Below, in pieces: positions 1 through 8,277 of a DNA stretch of 64,000 bases. Origin of the DNA: an uncultured Bacteroidales bacterium (GTDB lineage: Bacteria > Bacteroidota > Bacteroidia > Bacteroidales > UBA932); assembly GCA_944326245.1 (NCBI GenBank), contig CALVDF010000003.1, forward strand, positions 1 through 64,000. Reading direction: 5' to 3'. Each line of letters begins with the position of its first letter. Position 1 is the stretch's first letter. The notes beneath the pieces were generated by a model, which saw nothing but the letters and a program-made list of their open reading frames with translations, had not been told where the DNA came from and made no database searches. Position numbers and translations under genes: made by a program.

Positions 1-61
1 CCAGCATATTTTTTATAACTTGCCACTGTTTATCAGTCAGGTTGGTTGGGTACTTATGCAT
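1..61 (-). CDS. IS5-type transposase, N-terminal fragment cut by window edge
   Basis: Read on the minus strand from an ATG at 61, twenty codons run off the left edge without a stop. They contain YPTNLTDKQWQVI, which resembles the conserved start (DUF4096-like) of IS5-family transposases, commonly written YPxDLTDxQW. The product would be a DDE transposase acting on the element's ends. Only the N-terminus is in the window, so I cannot tell whether the gene is intact or which IS subgroup it belongs to. The start codon lies inside an 11-bp inverted repeat (59-93). Confidence 0.72.
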   Translation of the reverse strand, partial: MHKYPTNLTDKQWQVIKNML

Positions 62-93
62 AACTTTAATGTCTTGACAACCTTAAAGTTATG
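59..93. repeat. 11-bp perfect inverted repeat around the IS start codon
   Basis: CATAACTTTAA at 59-69 and TTAAAGTTATG at 83-93 are perfect reverse complements separated by 13 nt. In transcripts reading into the transposase from outside, the ATG at 61 would be paired in this hairpin. Such a structure is known to limit translation of transposase from external transcripts in other IS families. It could also form part of the terminal region of the IS, whose outer end I cannot fix. Confidence 0.6.
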
Positions 94-159
94 AAAAATA
101 TTCCAATTAACCTACTGATTTACAACTAATTATAAATAAATTTAAACAGCTTCTCAGAG

Positions 160-1203
160 ATGAGAGATGAGATGAATGTAGAACCGGTGGATTCGGAATT
201 GAATCGGCTTGCAGACAGTATCGCTGCATTGGTCAACGAAGCCAAAAAACATTTGGCCAGGTCTGCGAATGTAGTGATGTTGGCATCATATTGGAATATA
301 GGCAAGTATATTGTGGAGTTCGAGCAGGAAGGAAATTCAAAAGCAAAATATGGGACAGCTCTACTATCATCTCTTTCAAAAATATTACGGGCAAAATTAG
401 GAAAGGGGTATAGTCATCCCAATCTGAATAATATGCGGAAATTCTATCTCCTGTATCCAAATTTTCAGACACTGTCTGAAAAATTAAGCTGGTCCCATAT
501 CTGTGAACTGATTACTATAGAAGACGATCTGGAACGAAGTTTTTACGAAAAAGAATGCATTGCTTCCGGCTGGAATGTACGTTCATTGCGCAGGCAGATA
601 GACAGCGCATTGTATTTAAGGCTTGCTGCAAGTAAAGATAAGGAGGGCATACTTAGACTTGCTCGTGAAGGATCCTTGATTCAGCGGCCTGAAGATATAG
701 TAAAAGATACGTATACTTTGGAATTTTTAAATCTACCTGAGAAAAACCGGTATACCGAACAGGATTTGGAGCAGAGATTAATAGATAATCTGCAGACATT
801 TTTGTTGGAATTGGGAAAAGGATTTGCCTTCATAGGACGGCAATATCATATAACCATAAACAACAGACATTATCACATTGATTTGGTCTTCTATCATCGG
901 ATACTGAAATGTTTTGTCCTGATAGACCTTAAGAAAAATGCAGTAAGGCATCAGGATATAGGTCAGATGAATATGTATTTGGGATACTTTGCAAAGGAGG
1001 AGAGTGCACCGGATGATAATCCTCCTGTAGGTATAATATTGAGTCATATCAAGGATGAATTATTAGTGGAGTATGCTACATACGGAATGGATTCCAAGCT
1101 ATTTGTTTCGAAGTATGAGTTATATCTCCCGAATAAAGAAGAATTGAGAAGATTGGTCGATGGTGTAGTTTCAGATGAGTTGAATAAAAACAATAAAAAA
1201 TAG
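160..1203 (+). CDS. YhcG/DUF1016-family PD-(D/E)XK nuclease-like protein
   Basis: 347-residue protein with the two-part layout of the YhcG (DUF1016) family. An N-terminal helical region (about residues 10-170) includes YWNIGKYIVEFEQEG and SHPNLNNMRKFY. A C-terminal PD-(D/E)XK nuclease-like domain (about 190-330) has IDLVFYH followed by LIDLKKNAV and QDIGQMNMYLGYF. The usual active-site E-L-K appears here as D-L-K. Family members are often found near type I restriction systems or as stand-alone accessory genes; their function is poorly defined and DNA cleavage is inferred. ATG 160 is the first start; ATG 172 is an alternative. The gene is AT-rich and sits between an IS and a GC-rich fucosidase gene that begins 2 nt after its stop, which suggests recent acquisition. 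Confidence 0.85.
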   Translation: MRDEMNVEPVDSELNRLADSIAALVNEAKKHLARSANVVMLASYWNIGKYIVEFEQEGNSKAKYGTALLSSLSKILRAKLGKGYSHPNLNNMRKFYLLYPNFQTLSEKLSWSHICELITIEDDLERSFYEKECIASGWNVRSLRRQIDSALYLRLAASKDKEGILRLAREGSLIQRPEDIVKDTYTLEFLNLPEKNRYTEQDLEQRLIDNLQTFLLELGKGFAFIGRQYHITINNRHYHIDLVFYHRILKCFVLIDLKKNAVRHQDIGQMNMYLGYFAKEESAPDDNPPVGIILSHIKDELLVEYATYGMDSKLFVSKYELYLPNKEELRRLVDGVVSDELNKNNKK

Positions 1204-1205
1204 AT

Positions 1206-2552
1206 ATGAGCAAATTATCGAAATTAATCATCACTATTCCTGTATGGATAATAGCCGCCTCTTCTGCCTCGGCGCAGGAGAACTATCAGCCTTCACCCGA
1301 GATTGTCAAGGCGCAGGAGCAGTTCCGGGACAACCGGTTCGGAATTTTCATTCACTGGGGCATTTACTCCATGTACGGCCAGGGCGAATGGGCCCTGAAC
1401 TACAACGGCCTGACTCACGAGGAGTACAGCAAGATGGCCGGGGGCTTCTATCCTGCGGACTTCGATGCGGCTGAGTGGGTGAGTGCCGTCAAGGCCGCCG
1501 GAGCCAAGTACATCTGCATCACGACCCGGCACCACGACGGCTTCTCGATGTTCGACAGCAAATGCACTGACTACGACATCATGGACGCGACCCCGTTCAG
1601 GCGCGATATCATCGCTGAGCTGGCCGAGGAGTGCGAGCGTCAGGGAATAGCCCTGCATTTCTACTACTCGCTCATCGACTGGGGGCGCAACGACGCGCCG
1701 CGCGGACGTACCGGGCAGGGGACAGGCCGTCCCGAGGCCACCGACCCGGACACCTATTTCGACTTCATGAAATGCCAGCTGACCGAGCTGCTGACCCGCT
1801 ACGGCAATGTGGGCTGCATCTGGTTTGACGGCAACTGGGACCACGAGGACGGCGAGCAGCCCTACGACTTCCGCTATGACGAGCTGTATCCGCTGATTCA
1901 TGGACTGCAGCCCTCCTGCCTGATCGGCAACAACCACCATATCACGCCTTATCCCGGAGAGGACATCCAGATATTCGAGCGGGACATCCCCGGGGAGAAT
2001 ACCGCCGGCTGGCATAGCGGCGGAGTCAGCACGACGCTTCCGCTGGAAACCTGCCAGACCATGAACGGCTCCTGGGGCTACCGGATGACCGACCAGAACT
2101 ACAAGAGCACGGATGAGCTTATCCGCTATTTAGTCTCAACAGCCGGACGTGACGCCAACCTGCTGCTCAACGTGGGACCTCAGCCGGACGGCAACATCCC
2201 CGCAGCGGCTCTCGAGCGTCTGGCCGCGATGGGCGAGTGGCTTGCTGTCAACGGCGAGACCATCTACGGCACCCGCAGCACCCTAGTGAAACCCCAGCCC
2301 TGGGGCGTGACCACCCATAAGGACGACCGGATGTGGCTGCACGTCTTCCCCGCCGACGCCTTCAAGGCCGCCTCTGACGGACAGATCTACGTGCCCTACA
2401 AGGCCGGACGCAAGGTGGCCTCAGTCACTCCTTTCGGCTCGCCTGACGTGAAGCTCGGCTTCAAGCAGTATAAGGAAGGCCTCTTCGTGACCCTGCCCTC
2501 CGACATGCCTGCCGACGTGCCGGACTATATCGTCGAGGTGACTTTTAAGTAG
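1206..2552 (+). CDS. alpha-L-fucosidase, GH29
   Basis: 448-residue exported glycosidase that hydrolyses terminal alpha-L-fucose from glycans such as mucin or host oligosaccharides. A Sec signal peptide covers about residues 1-23 (ends SASAQ). The GH29 barrel shows FGIFIHWGIYSMYGQGEW near the start, TRHHDGFSMFDSK in the middle and GCIWFDGNWD, whose Asp matches the family's catalytic nucleophile position. LLLNVGPQPDGNI, a hallmark of the family, follows at about 320. A C-terminal beta domain completes the protein, and the length is normal for bacterial GH29. No lipobox is seen, so it is probably periplasmic. It starts 2 nt after the YhcG gene but differs sharply from it in base composition, so the two are probably not functionally linked. 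Confidence 0.93.
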   Translation: MSKLSKLIITIPVWIIAASSASAQENYQPSPEIVKAQEQFRDNRFGIFIHWGIYSMYGQGEWALNYNGLTHEEYSKMAGGFYPADFDAAEWVSAVKAAGAKYICITTRHHDGFSMFDSKCTDYDIMDATPFRRDIIAELAEECERQGIALHFYYSLIDWGRNDAPRGRTGQGTGRPEATDPDTYFDFMKCQLTELLTRYGNVGCIWFDGNWDHEDGEQPYDFRYDELYPLIHGLQPSCLIGNNHHITPYPGEDIQIFERDIPGENTAGWHSGGVSTTLPLETCQTMNGSWGYRMTDQNYKSTDELIRYLVSTAGRDANLLLNVGPQPDGNIPAAALERLAAMGEWLAVNGETIYGTRSTLVKPQPWGVTTHKDDRMWLHVFPADAFKAASDGQIYVPYKAGRKVASVTPFGSPDVKLGFKQYKEGLFVTLPSDMPADVPDYIVEVTFK

Positions 2553-2566
2553 TTTATACAGGAGCA

Positions 2567-2591
2567 ACAGCCCCAGTACGATTCCGAATGT
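2567..2591 (-). pseudogene. 3'-end remnant of a barrel protein paralogue
   Basis: The minus strand reads ACATTCGGAATCGTACTGGG, encoding TFGIVLGL. This nearly matches the last codons of the complete gene at 2818-3348, which ends NTFGIVLGLVF. Similarity stops outside about 25 bp. It looks like the eroded tail of a duplicated gene. A chance match cannot be excluded at this length. Confidence 0.45.
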
Positions 2592-2730
2592 CGCTGGTGA
2601 GTCTTCTTTCTTTTCCCTGCTTTATAGCAGAAACTTTTCGATATTGTCCGGTGTGACGGCCTTGAAACTGGAATGTAATCCCGAAAATAACATTGTCTGC
2701 TCACGTGAGATGACCTTGTCAAATAATTAT

Positions 2731-2779
2731 ACCTCCGGAAGTCCGTCCCAACTTCACGGGTTCAATGCTTTCCGGAGGT
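2731..2779 (-). terminator. terminator-like stem-loop after the barrel protein gene
   Basis: ACCTCCGGAA (2731-2740) and TTCCGGAGGT (2770-2779) are perfect reverse complements with a 29-nt loop. On the minus strand the stem is followed by AT-rich sequence (ATAATTATTT). It lies 38 bp past the stop of the minus-strand gene ending at 2818. The long loop is unusual for a simple intrinsic terminator. Confidence 0.45.
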
Positions 2780-2817
2780 ATTGCTGTTTGCGCTTGAGAT
2801 GACGTGCTTCAAGATGA

Positions 2818-3348
2818 TCAGAATACCAGTCCCAGTACGATTCCAAATGTGTTGAGGCTGTTGTTCACTATCACATTATCCATCGATATCGGCATGCACC
2901 AGATATCGTATTGTATGCCGATGTTTATACCCATTCTTTTGCCAAGCTCGAAGTTGAATCCGAATTCGGGACCGGCATAGAAGCGGGAGATGGACTGGCC
3001 TATCCAGTGCTTTACTCCGATGTCAGTGCCCAGGAACATGTTCACTCTTTTGGCTATGGGACCATAGCCTCTTACATTGACGTATATCGGAGCAGTCCAG
3101 TTGGCGACTCCGGCCTCCAGGCCTACTCCTATTCCGGCGTAGAGGTACGGGTTGAACCTTATTCCGGAGAGGATGTCCGCTCCGAAGTTGATACTGTAGC
3201 TGGTGAGTCCTCCGGTCAGGCTGAACTCTCCCTGGTAGCGCAGAACTTTCTTCTCGGGAAATTGGATGTACCTCTCGCGTGCGGAGGTGGTGCTGATTGG
3301 GGCAAGGAGTAGCAGGGCTGCCAGAAGGGTAAAGGAAAAATTTCTCAT
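2818..3348 (-). CDS. exported beta-barrel-like protein of unknown function
   Basis: 176-residue protein with a Sec signal peptide (about residues 1-23, ending STTSARE). The mature part alternates short amphipathic strands rich in Gly, Tyr and Phe (YLYAGIGVGLEAGV, FYAGPEFGFNFELG) and ends NTFGIVLGLVF. That pattern is typical of small outer-membrane beta barrels of the OmpW/porin-like type in Bacteroidota. No enzymatic motif is seen. It stands alone on the minus strand between a fucosidase and an Rpn-family gene. A 25-bp remnant of a related 3' end lies just downstream at 2567-2591. The specific role is unknown. Confidence 0.7.
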   Translation of the reverse strand: MRNFSFTLLAALLLLAPISTTSARERYIQFPEKKVLRYQGEFSLTGGLTSYSINFGADILSGIRFNPYLYAGIGVGLEAGVANWTAPIYVNVRGYGPIAKRVNMFLGTDIGVKHWIGQSISRFYAGPEFGFNFELGKRMGINIGIQYDIWCMPISMDNVIVNNSLNTFGIVLGLVF

Positions 3349-3576
3349 AAATTTAACATTTCTATGTTACAAACTTAACAAACTTACTTCAAAATTTAAA
3401 TTGAACAATAAAAACAGATGTTTCATGCGGCAAATATAGCGGATTTCCGGTAAAATTCTGTTTCCGGAGCGGGCGTTCCGCAGGTTGTGGCTGAGGAAGT
3501 CGGAGTGAATTTACCATTTCTGTAAAATAATGATAGTCAAAGGGTAAAATGTGGTGACAATATCCTGGAATTTGAT

Positions 3577-3584
3577 TACATTTG
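3577..3584 (+). promoter_or_regulatory. -7 box TACATTTG upstream of the Rpn-type gene
   Basis: TACATTTG matches the Bacteroidota -7 consensus TAnnTTTG, 28 bp before the ATG at 3613. I see no good -33 TTTG at the usual 19-21 nt spacing. Confidence 0.5.
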
Positions 3585-3612
3585 CTCCCGTTAACCAATA
3601 AATTTTCTGAAG

Positions 3613-4650
3613 ATGAGCAAGTATTTGGATCCAAAGGCCGACCTTACATTCAAGAAAGTGTTCGGTGAGCATCGGGACCTGGTGGTGAGTTTCCTGAATG
3701 CTCTGTTGCCCTTCGATTCACCGGAGGAGGAGATAAAGGAAGTATTGGAGTATTTAGACCCGGAGCTGATGCCGCGCAATCCGCTGAAGAAGTACAGCGT
3801 GGTGGACTTGCGCTGCCGTGACGCGCGCGGCAGGCAGTTCGTGGTGGAGATGCAGATGATGTGGACCTCGGCGTTCAAGCAGAGGGTGCTGTTCAACGCC
3901 TCGAAGGCGTATGTGAGCCAGCTGGAGACAGGCGATGAGTATGAGCTTCTCCAGCCGGTGTATTCGCTGAATATCGTTAACGACGTGTACAGCGACAGTC
4001 CGAGCTACTATCATGACTACCGCATAGTGGCGATAGAGGAGACGGACGAGGTGATAGACGGACTGAGATTCATCTTCATCGAGTTGCCGAAGTTCAATCC
4101 GAAGTCCTACAGCGGGAAGAAGATGCAGGTCCTGTGGCTCCGTTACCTGACGGAGATCAACGCCAAGACACGCGAGGCACCCAAGGAACTGATGGCTGTG
4201 CCGGTTATACGCAAGGCGGTCAGGCAGTTGGAGGAGGGTGCGTTCACAGACCAGCAGCTGCTTCTTTACGACAGGTTCTGGGATATGGTGAGCACGTCGA
4301 GGACTCTGATTAACGGGGCCACGCGGGAGGCCATGAGGAAAGGACTTAAGGAGGGCATGGAGAAAGGCATGGAGAAGGGTCTGGAAGAAGGTCGCCGCAA
4401 GGGGTTGGAGCAGGGCCTCCAGGAAGGCATTCAGCAGGGTATTCAGCAGGGTATTCAGCAGGGCCTCCAGCAGGGCATTGAAGAGGGTATCCGGCAAGGT
4501 GTAGAGACTGGACTGCTTCAGGAGCGGTTGAGGATAGTGCGGAAACTTAGGGAAATGGACATGCCGGAGGAGTCCATTGCACAGCTTACGGGACTGACAA
4601 CGGAAGATCTGGCCGTTTTGGACAGCCCTACAGATTCAGGTCGCGGATGA
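3613..4650 (+). CDS. Rpn family PD-(D/E)XK nuclease with C-terminal 4-residue repeats
   Basis: 345-residue member of the Rpn / PDDEXK_2 group (recombination-promoting nuclease or 'transposase-like' PD-(D/E)XK proteins). The N-terminus has YLDPKADLTFKKVFG and the catalytic core is VVDLRCRDARGRQFVVEMQM, with the Asp and the E-x-Q positions in place. Characterised Rpn proteins are DNA endonucleases that stimulate RecA-independent recombination; the cellular role here is inferred. Residues about 240-300 form a run of G-x-x-x-G units (EGMEKG, QEGIQQG), a variable tail seen in many Bacteroidota members. The C-terminus (QERLRIVRKLREMDMPEES) looks like a short helical domain. The gene ends tail to tail with the corrinoid operon, overlapping its last gene by 23 bp. 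Confidence 0.88.
   Translation: MSKYLDPKADLTFKKVFGEHRDLVVSFLNALLPFDSPEEEIKEVLEYLDPELMPRNPLKKYSVVDLRCRDARGRQFVVEMQMMWTSAFKQRVLFNASKAYVSQLETGDEYELLQPVYSLNIVNDVYSDSPSYYHDYRIVAIEETDEVIDGLRFIFIELPKFNPKSYSGKKMQVLWLRYLTEINAKTREAPKELMAVPVIRKAVRQLEEGAFTDQQLLLYDRFWDMVSTSRTLINGATREAMRKGLKEGMEKGMEKGLEEGRRKGLEQGLQEGIQQGIQQGIQQGLQQGIEEGIRQGVETGLLQERLRIVRKLREMDMPEESIAQLTGLTTEDLAVLDSPTDSGRG
4336..4512 (+). repeat. in-frame 12-bp tandem repeat in the Rpn gene
   Basis: The 3' part of the Rpn gene is built of 12-bp units. ggcattcagcag (4426-4437) is followed by two identical ggtattcagcag copies (4438-4461), with diverged units on both sides. Each unit encodes four residues ending in Gly-Ile/Leu. The near-identical central copies suggest recent slippage that keeps the frame. 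Confidence 0.75.
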
Positions 4651-6289
4651 GGGTAATCTCGGTGGACTGCTCGCCGGTCCAGCCGCCCTTGGCCTGGACG
4701 CCGCACTGGATCTTGATGAAGTCGATGTACTTCAGGCCGGCGGACTGTCCGTCCCAGCGCACTGCGTCGGAGATGCTGAACTTGTCGATGTCGGGGTCGG
4801 TCTCGCTCCAGTTGTCTGCGTATCCCCAGTCGAACGGATGTCCTATCCATAGTGTACCGTTGCCGCTTTCGTCGACGAGGCGGTCCTGGAGGCGGGTGCC
4901 GCGCAGGGTATAGCTGTCAGCCGTAATCCAGAGCGGGAAATAGGTCTCCTGACTGTGGTATGCGGGGATATAGTCCACGGTGCCTGAGCTGCCCCTGTTG
5001 TCCGTCCATTCGATACTCGTCCCGTTGGAGGAAGGCCGGTAGTAGGTGACGGCATAGTCCTGCCAGGTCTCCGGCTTGCCGTATTCGGAGCCGCGGAGCT
5101 CGTACCAGGTGTCGTCGGGCAGGCCGTTGCCGTTCTCGTCCTGGCTGACCCAGATGATGCCGGGTTCGGACGAGGAGCTGTGGGCGTTGCCGGTAATCTG
5201 CAGGTCCAGGGCTCCCTCGCCGCCGCTTTCCACGCTGTGGTCGAAACCGACGATGATATAGCCTCCGAAGGCCCCGAGCGAGACAAATGCTCCCTCACTC
5301 AACCGTCCGTAGGCGTAGTCGCAGGCCTCCTGCATGGTGGTGGCGGTGTAGCCCTCGTTGATGAACTGACCCGGCGCGGGGGTGTATTCGCAGACCCGGG
5401 AGATGAACGCGCTGCTGGAGGCGTCCGCCGCCCGGAAGTAGGTCCCTTCGGCCGGCAGTACCGTCACCGTAAGGTCCTGCGAGGCGGTGGTATAGGAATT
5501 ACGCATGGTCACATTCACTGCATGGGGGCCTTCCGCTGTAAGGTCAAATACGAATTCCGGCGCCTCCCCGCTCTGTACCTCAGCCCCGTCCACGCTCCAG
5601 GTGTACACGGCATCTAGGGGATGCTCTATGTCCAGCGGCCGCAGCAGCAGGCTCCGTCCGGAGCATATCCCGTATTCCGTCCGGTCAAATGTCCAGGAAA
5701 ATGCCTCCCCGGGACTGAGCACCTCTACGGTAAATTCCACTTCGTCCGCTCCGTCCCGGTTCTCGACGCGGAGCCTTCCTTCAAACGTTCCGGTCTCCCC
5801 GGTAGGGAATGTGTAGACCGAATCAGCGGAGACCTCCTCCCCGTCCACCGTCCAGGAATAGGCGACAGGCAGGGCGGAAGAGACCTCGGGCGCAAGCACC
5901 AGGAGGGAGTCCTGCAGGACTGAGAAACCCCGGGAGGCTCCGGGCAGGGACACTTCCGGCGGCATGGTCTCGTAGACGTCTATACGCAGCTCGGCCCTGT
6001 CCTCTCCTGCGGAATTGCCGACCGTCAGCAGTATCCAGTATTCTCCCCGCTCCCCGCTCTCAAACGTGAGGGCCGGTCCGGTGGAAAGCGTCTCTCCTTC
6101 GCAGGTCCAGAGATACACGGTCTCCTCCCCGCAGTTCTCGTACTCCGGAGTGACGGTTACCGGCTCTCCGACGACCGTCTCGTAGAGCTGCTGCTGAAGC
6201 ACAATTACCGGAGGCAGGGACTCGCGCTGTTCCCTGCACCCGGTAATAACAAGAACTATTAAAAATATGAATGCAGAAAAATGTTTCAA
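4628..6289 (-). CDS. PKD/Ig-like surface lipoprotein, last gene of the corrinoid uptake operon
   Basis: 553-residue lipoprotein; the signal peptide ends in a lipobox (LVITGC, Cys about 18). Residues about 25-275 contain three PKD/Ig-like beta-sandwich modules, each with a Y-x-W-x-x-(D/E)GE core (YLWTCEGE, YSWTVDGEE, YTWSVDGAE). The C-terminal part (about 280-553) is a separate domain with IIVGFDHSVE, GIIWVSQDENGNGLPDDTW and YIDFIKIQCG. Similar 'cell surface protein' genes occur downstream of BtuG-like propellers in Bacteroidota cobalamin loci. Binding of corrinoid or of a corrinoid-bearing ligand at the surface is inferred. It is the fourth gene behind the riboswitch, 12 bp after the DUF4465 gene. 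Confidence 0.8.
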   Translation of the reverse strand: MKHFSAFIFLIVLVITGCREQRESLPPVIVLQQQLYETVVGEPVTVTPEYENCGEETVYLWTCEGETLSTGPALTFESGERGEYWILLTVGNSAGEDRAELRIDVYETMPPEVSLPGASRGFSVLQDSLLVLAPEVSSALPVAYSWTVDGEEVSADSVYTFPTGETGTFEGRLRVENRDGADEVEFTVEVLSPGEAFSWTFDRTEYGICSGRSLLLRPLDIEHPLDAVYTWSVDGAEVQSGEAPEFVFDLTAEGPHAVNVTMRNSYTTASQDLTVTVLPAEGTYFRAADASSSAFISRVCEYTPAPGQFINEGYTATTMQEACDYAYGRLSEGAFVSLGAFGGYIIVGFDHSVESGGEGALDLQITGNAHSSSSEPGIIWVSQDENGNGLPDDTWYELRGSEYGKPETWQDYAVTYYRPSSNGTSIEWTDNRGSSGTVDYIPAYHSQETYFPLWITADSYTLRGTRLQDRLVDESGNGTLWIGHPFDWGYADNWSETDPDIDKFSISDAVRWDGQSAGLKYIDFIKIQCGVQAKGGWTGEQSTEITLIRDLNL

Positions 6290-6301
6290 TGCAGATAGGT
6301 T

Positions 6302-7075
6302 TTATTCATAAGGAAACAATGTCTTGACGGTAACATCGTCGTATGCGAAATATGCCGGTACTGCCATGCCGTATTCATTCTGGATGGAAGAGGTGATGTC
6401 GAACGTCACTTTTACCGGTGAGCCCAGGGATGTAAGATCCCAGCGCGTCCATTCGTTGATACTTTCCCCGTTTTCTGTCAGGTAGAACTCACTGGTTCCG
6501 GTAACTTTACCGTCCCCATCATATCCAGTTGCAGTAATCTTGGTCCAGTCGGTGTCTGTGGCCAGAGTCTCGACAGCCCCGAGGTAGTAGGATGTGTTTG
6601 TGACATACATGCTTTCAATCGTGCGGTTGATGTTTTCACCGTCATCGAAGTAGAAATAACCTGTCACACTGGAGTATTCGCTGGTGAATCCGTTGTGTAC
6701 GCAGAAATTCTTCGAACCGTCGTGACCGCTTTCAAGGGGTATGGCCAGCTGTAGGGTATAATCCGTAGTCGGCTCCTGTCCTTCATAGTTGGATATGGCG
6801 TGGCCACCGTTCCAGTAAATTGCGGCGCCGTAGCTCTCGCAAAGCTCAGATGCGAGGAAGGTGTTGCCCTCATCGACCCAACTGTAGTCGACTCCGCTGA
6901 CCATGTCACCGTAAAGCAGAGGTCCGCCGTACTGCGGATTGTCCACGAGCGCATCCCAGTACTCGCCCTCGAAAGTCAGAGTATTGTAGGTGGTGTAGCC
7001 CTTATGTTTCTCGCATGATGCGGTGAGAATAACTGCGGCAGCGGCCGCGATGGAAACTTTAACAATGTGTCTCAT
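6302..7075 (-). CDS. DUF4465 lipoprotein, BtuH-like candidate
   Basis: 257-residue lipoprotein with signal peptide and lipobox (LTASC, Cys about 21). The mature part begins TLTFEGEYWDALVDNPQYGG and carries GYFYFDDGENINRTIESMYVTN and WTRWDLTSLGSPVKVTFDI, a beta-sandwich pattern typical of DUF4465. DUF4465-type lipoproteins are found in cobalamin-riboswitch loci, and surface B12-binding lipoproteins named BtuH have been described in gut Bacteroidetes. I believe this is that kind of protein, but assignment by name is from memory. It lies between the propeller gene (20 bp gap) and the PKD lipoprotein gene in one operon. Confidence 0.75.
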   Translation of the reverse strand: MRHIVKVSIAAAAAVILTASCEKHKGYTTYNTLTFEGEYWDALVDNPQYGGPLLYGDMVSGVDYSWVDEGNTFLASELCESYGAAIYWNGGHAISNYEGQEPTTDYTLQLAIPLESGHDGSKNFCVHNGFTSEYSSVTGYFYFDDGENINRTIESMYVTNTSYYLGAVETLATDTDWTKITATGYDGDGKVTGTSEFYLTENGESINEWTRWDLTSLGSPVKVTFDITSSIQNEYGMAVPAYFAYDDVTVKTLFPYE

Positions 7076-7095
7076 TTTTATAAAAATTTTAAAAT

Positions 7096-8277
7096 TTAAA
7101 TTTTTTCTATGGGTTTTAACTGTTTGCGGGTGAATACTATGTGACCGGGGATATCACCGGTGGTGGCCGACCACTTCCGCACTCCGTCCTGCCCGTAGCA
7201 GTGGATGCGGCCGGGGGTGACATGGTCCTTGGCATCGGTCAGGAAGATGTCTCCGTTGGAGGGGTTGACGGCGATGCAGTAGGGGGTGGTGATTTCCTCC
7301 TCCGTGCCGTCGGTGACGAAGTTGCGTGTGACGGTGATGCCTTCACGGGTGTCGAATATGGCGTAGCCGGTACTGTAGTCCAGGGAGACATTGCTCCAGG
7401 AGTGGGATATCACATAGAGCGAGTCGCCGAAGACGGCCATGTCGCTGTTCTGCAGCAGCTGGAGCTCGCGGACCACCTCGTCCGTGGAGGGATCCACCAC
7501 CCAGGTCGAGGACTGCTTCCCGTAATAGTCCCCCCGGGAGGAGATGTAGAGCATCCCGTCCCCGCCGAGTTTGACCTGATGGAGGTTCGGAGCCACTTCT
7601 ATTTCGTTGCATACCTCGAAAGTGGAGAGGTCGATGACCGATACCGTGAGGTCGTAGTCCGGAGCCATGTAGCCCCCGGAATTGGCCACGTAGAGCCGTC
7701 CGTCCACCACCGCCATCTCCTCCGGCTGGTAGCCCACTCCGCAGGTGTCCACCACCTGCATTGTCACCGTGTCTATCTTGGCTACGTAGCCCCTGCGGTA
7801 CTCCGGGTCGAATTCTACTGCCCCGGCGTAGGAGCTGACGTAGGCGTAGCCTCCGTCGAATGCGATGTACCGGCAGTTGGGCAGGGGTATCTCCGCTATG
7901 TGCCGGGCGGTCTCCACGTCCATGACCTCCACGAGGTTGGAGCAGTTGATGACGGCGTAGAGCCTGCCCCCGTAGATGCCGAGGTCATTGCCAACATCCC
8001 CGAGCTCGAGGGCCACTCCCGGATTGCGCTCTGCGAATATGTTGCGGGTGTAGACCCCTGTGGCATAGTCGAAATAGTCGAGAGTGGCCTTGTTGCTGCC
8101 CATATTGCCCTCGTTGAGCAGGAAGAAGCCCTTGACCTCCCCCGCCTCCGAGCCGCCGGTGACCTCATTGCCCGTAGAGGGGGTGATGGGCTCAATCCCC
8201 CGGCAGGAGGTTATGACCGCGCCGGCCAGACATACGGACAGCAGTCCGAAAAGAGTATATGCAGTATTTATTCTCAT
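7096..8277 (-). CDS. btuG: BtuG-like surface beta-propeller lipoprotein
   Basis: 393-residue lipoprotein with lipobox (AVITSC, about residue 25) and a seven-bladed YncE/DUF5074-type propeller. Blade motifs include FFLLNEGNMGSNKATLDYFD at the first blade, then YVSSYAGAVEFDPE, LYVANSGGYM, MLYISSRGDYYG and DIFLTDAKDH. In Bacteroides, BtuG caps BtuB on the outer surface and captures cobalamin with very high affinity before TonB-driven import. The evidence here is the family, the lipobox and the position directly behind btuB: the ATG overlaps the btuB stop by 4 bp (8274-8277), so translation is coupled. Expression is governed by the cobalamin riboswitch at 10583-10800. Confidence 0.85.
   Translation of the reverse strand: MRINTAYTLFGLLSVCLAGAVITSCRGIEPITPSTGNEVTGGSEAGEVKGFFLLNEGNMGSNKATLDYFDYATGVYTRNIFAERNPGVALELGDVGNDLGIYGGRLYAVINCSNLVEVMDVETARHIAEIPLPNCRYIAFDGGYAYVSSYAGAVEFDPEYRRGYVAKIDTVTMQVVDTCGVGYQPEEMAVVDGRLYVANSGGYMAPDYDLTVSVIDLSTFEVCNEIEVAPNLHQVKLGGDGMLYISSRGDYYGKQSSTWVVDPSTDEVVRELQLLQNSDMAVFGDSLYVISHSWSNVSLDYSTGYAIFDTREGITVTRNFVTDGTEEEITTPYCIAVNPSNGDIFLTDAKDHVTPGRIHCYGQDGVRKWSATTGDIPGHIVFTRKQLKPIEKI

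Noticed and set aside
2731-2779. tRNA or tRNA-like gene
   Set aside because: GGTTCAAT resembles a T loop, but the flanking stem does not pair, and no acceptor, D or anticodon arm can be drawn.
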